Source of the DNA: Cyclobacteriaceae bacterium
GTDB taxonomy: Bacteria > Bacteroidota > Bacteroidia > Cytophagales > Cyclobacteriaceae
DNA: 64,000 nucleotides
Direction of reading: 5' to 3'
Assembly: GCA_016787755.1 (NCBI GenBank)
Contig: JAEUUA010000018.1
Coordinates: 434,001 to 498,000 of the forward strand
The position numbers and the translations under genes were made by a program. The notes under the pieces are model-generated. The model ran no database searches and had not been told where the DNA came from. It was given only the letters and a program-made list of their open reading frames with translations. This document shows positions 63,968 through 64,000 of this stretch, piece by piece (the first letter of the stretch is position 1; each line of letters opens with the position of its first letter).

Positions 63968-64000
63968 ATGAAAAAAATATTAGCGATAGTGGTTATCTTC
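63968..64000 (+). CDS. Start of the gene after SusC, probably SusD-like lipoprotein (cut by window edge)
   Basis: Only 11 codons are visible (MKKILAIVVIF), a typical lipoprotein signal start. The position directly after SusC is where SusD/RagB, the surface glycan-binding partner, is expected. Identity cannot be proven from this fragment. Confidence 0.6.
   Translation, partial: MKKILAIVVIF

Overview
The window comes from a Bacteroidota chromosome, most likely a member of the Cytophagales. Evidence: SprA (type IX secretion/gliding) at the left edge, two adjacent secreted proteins with T9SS sorting tails, a SusC/RagA receptor followed by the start of the next gene (SusD-like position), an Oar-like TonB receptor, DUF4837/DUF4292/DUF1599/BT_3928 families, TAnnTTTG-type -7 promoter words, and few visible Shine-Dalgarno sites. 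No rRNA, tRNA, CRISPR array, prophage or transposase was found. Most of the window is ordinary core genome read from both strands.

Layout. 1-16.9 kb is mainly minus-strand housekeeping and envelope genes: sprA (cut by the window edge), ruvA, a lone MreB-like gene and an NTF2-like gene (both plus strand), malic enzyme fused to a phosphotransacetylase domain, a DUF4837 lipoprotein, a LysM lytic transglycosylase, gatA, tatA, an EnvC-like LytM protein with a degenerate active site, a DUF4292 lipoprotein, a TPR protein, a sugar nucleotidyltransferase, a flippase and an enoyl-CoA hydratase. 17.1-19.8 kb holds two paralogous T9SS-secreted repeat proteins. 19.8-22.3 kb is a threonine-to-glycine module: threonine dehydrogenase divergent from a small gene plus glycine C-acetyltransferase. 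22.4-31.6 kb carries an exported WD40-caspase protein downstream of the diadenylate cyclase gene, folP, DUF1599, a small four-helix-bundle gene bounded by inverted repeats, a BT_3928 membrane protein, shikimate kinase and a FadL-like porin.

31.6-52.4 kb includes a Gly/Asn/Tyr-rich secreted protein, proS, the NfeD/FloA pair, MltF, the Oar-like receptor, an M14 peptidase, a membrane-anchored glutamate-synthase-like enzyme, an A/T-rich lipoprotein gene, DUF3124, lpdA, fabG and a secreted protein of unknown function.

52.4-64.0 kb is the most system-like part. A Tat-exported GH109-type Gfo/Idh protein diverges from a run of genes: Tat-exported FAD oxidoreductase, cytochrome c, LacI regulator, APH-fold sugar kinase (N-acetylhexosamine-kinase-like) and an exported amidohydrolase. 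These are followed by an HGSNAT-like membrane acyltransferase and SusC. An identical 15-nt word containing a LacI-type palindrome lies in both control regions (53924-53938, and inverted at 60728-60742). I infer a regulon for uptake and breakdown of N-acetylhexosamine-containing glycans, with a possible periplasmic redox step that I cannot assign to a known pathway.
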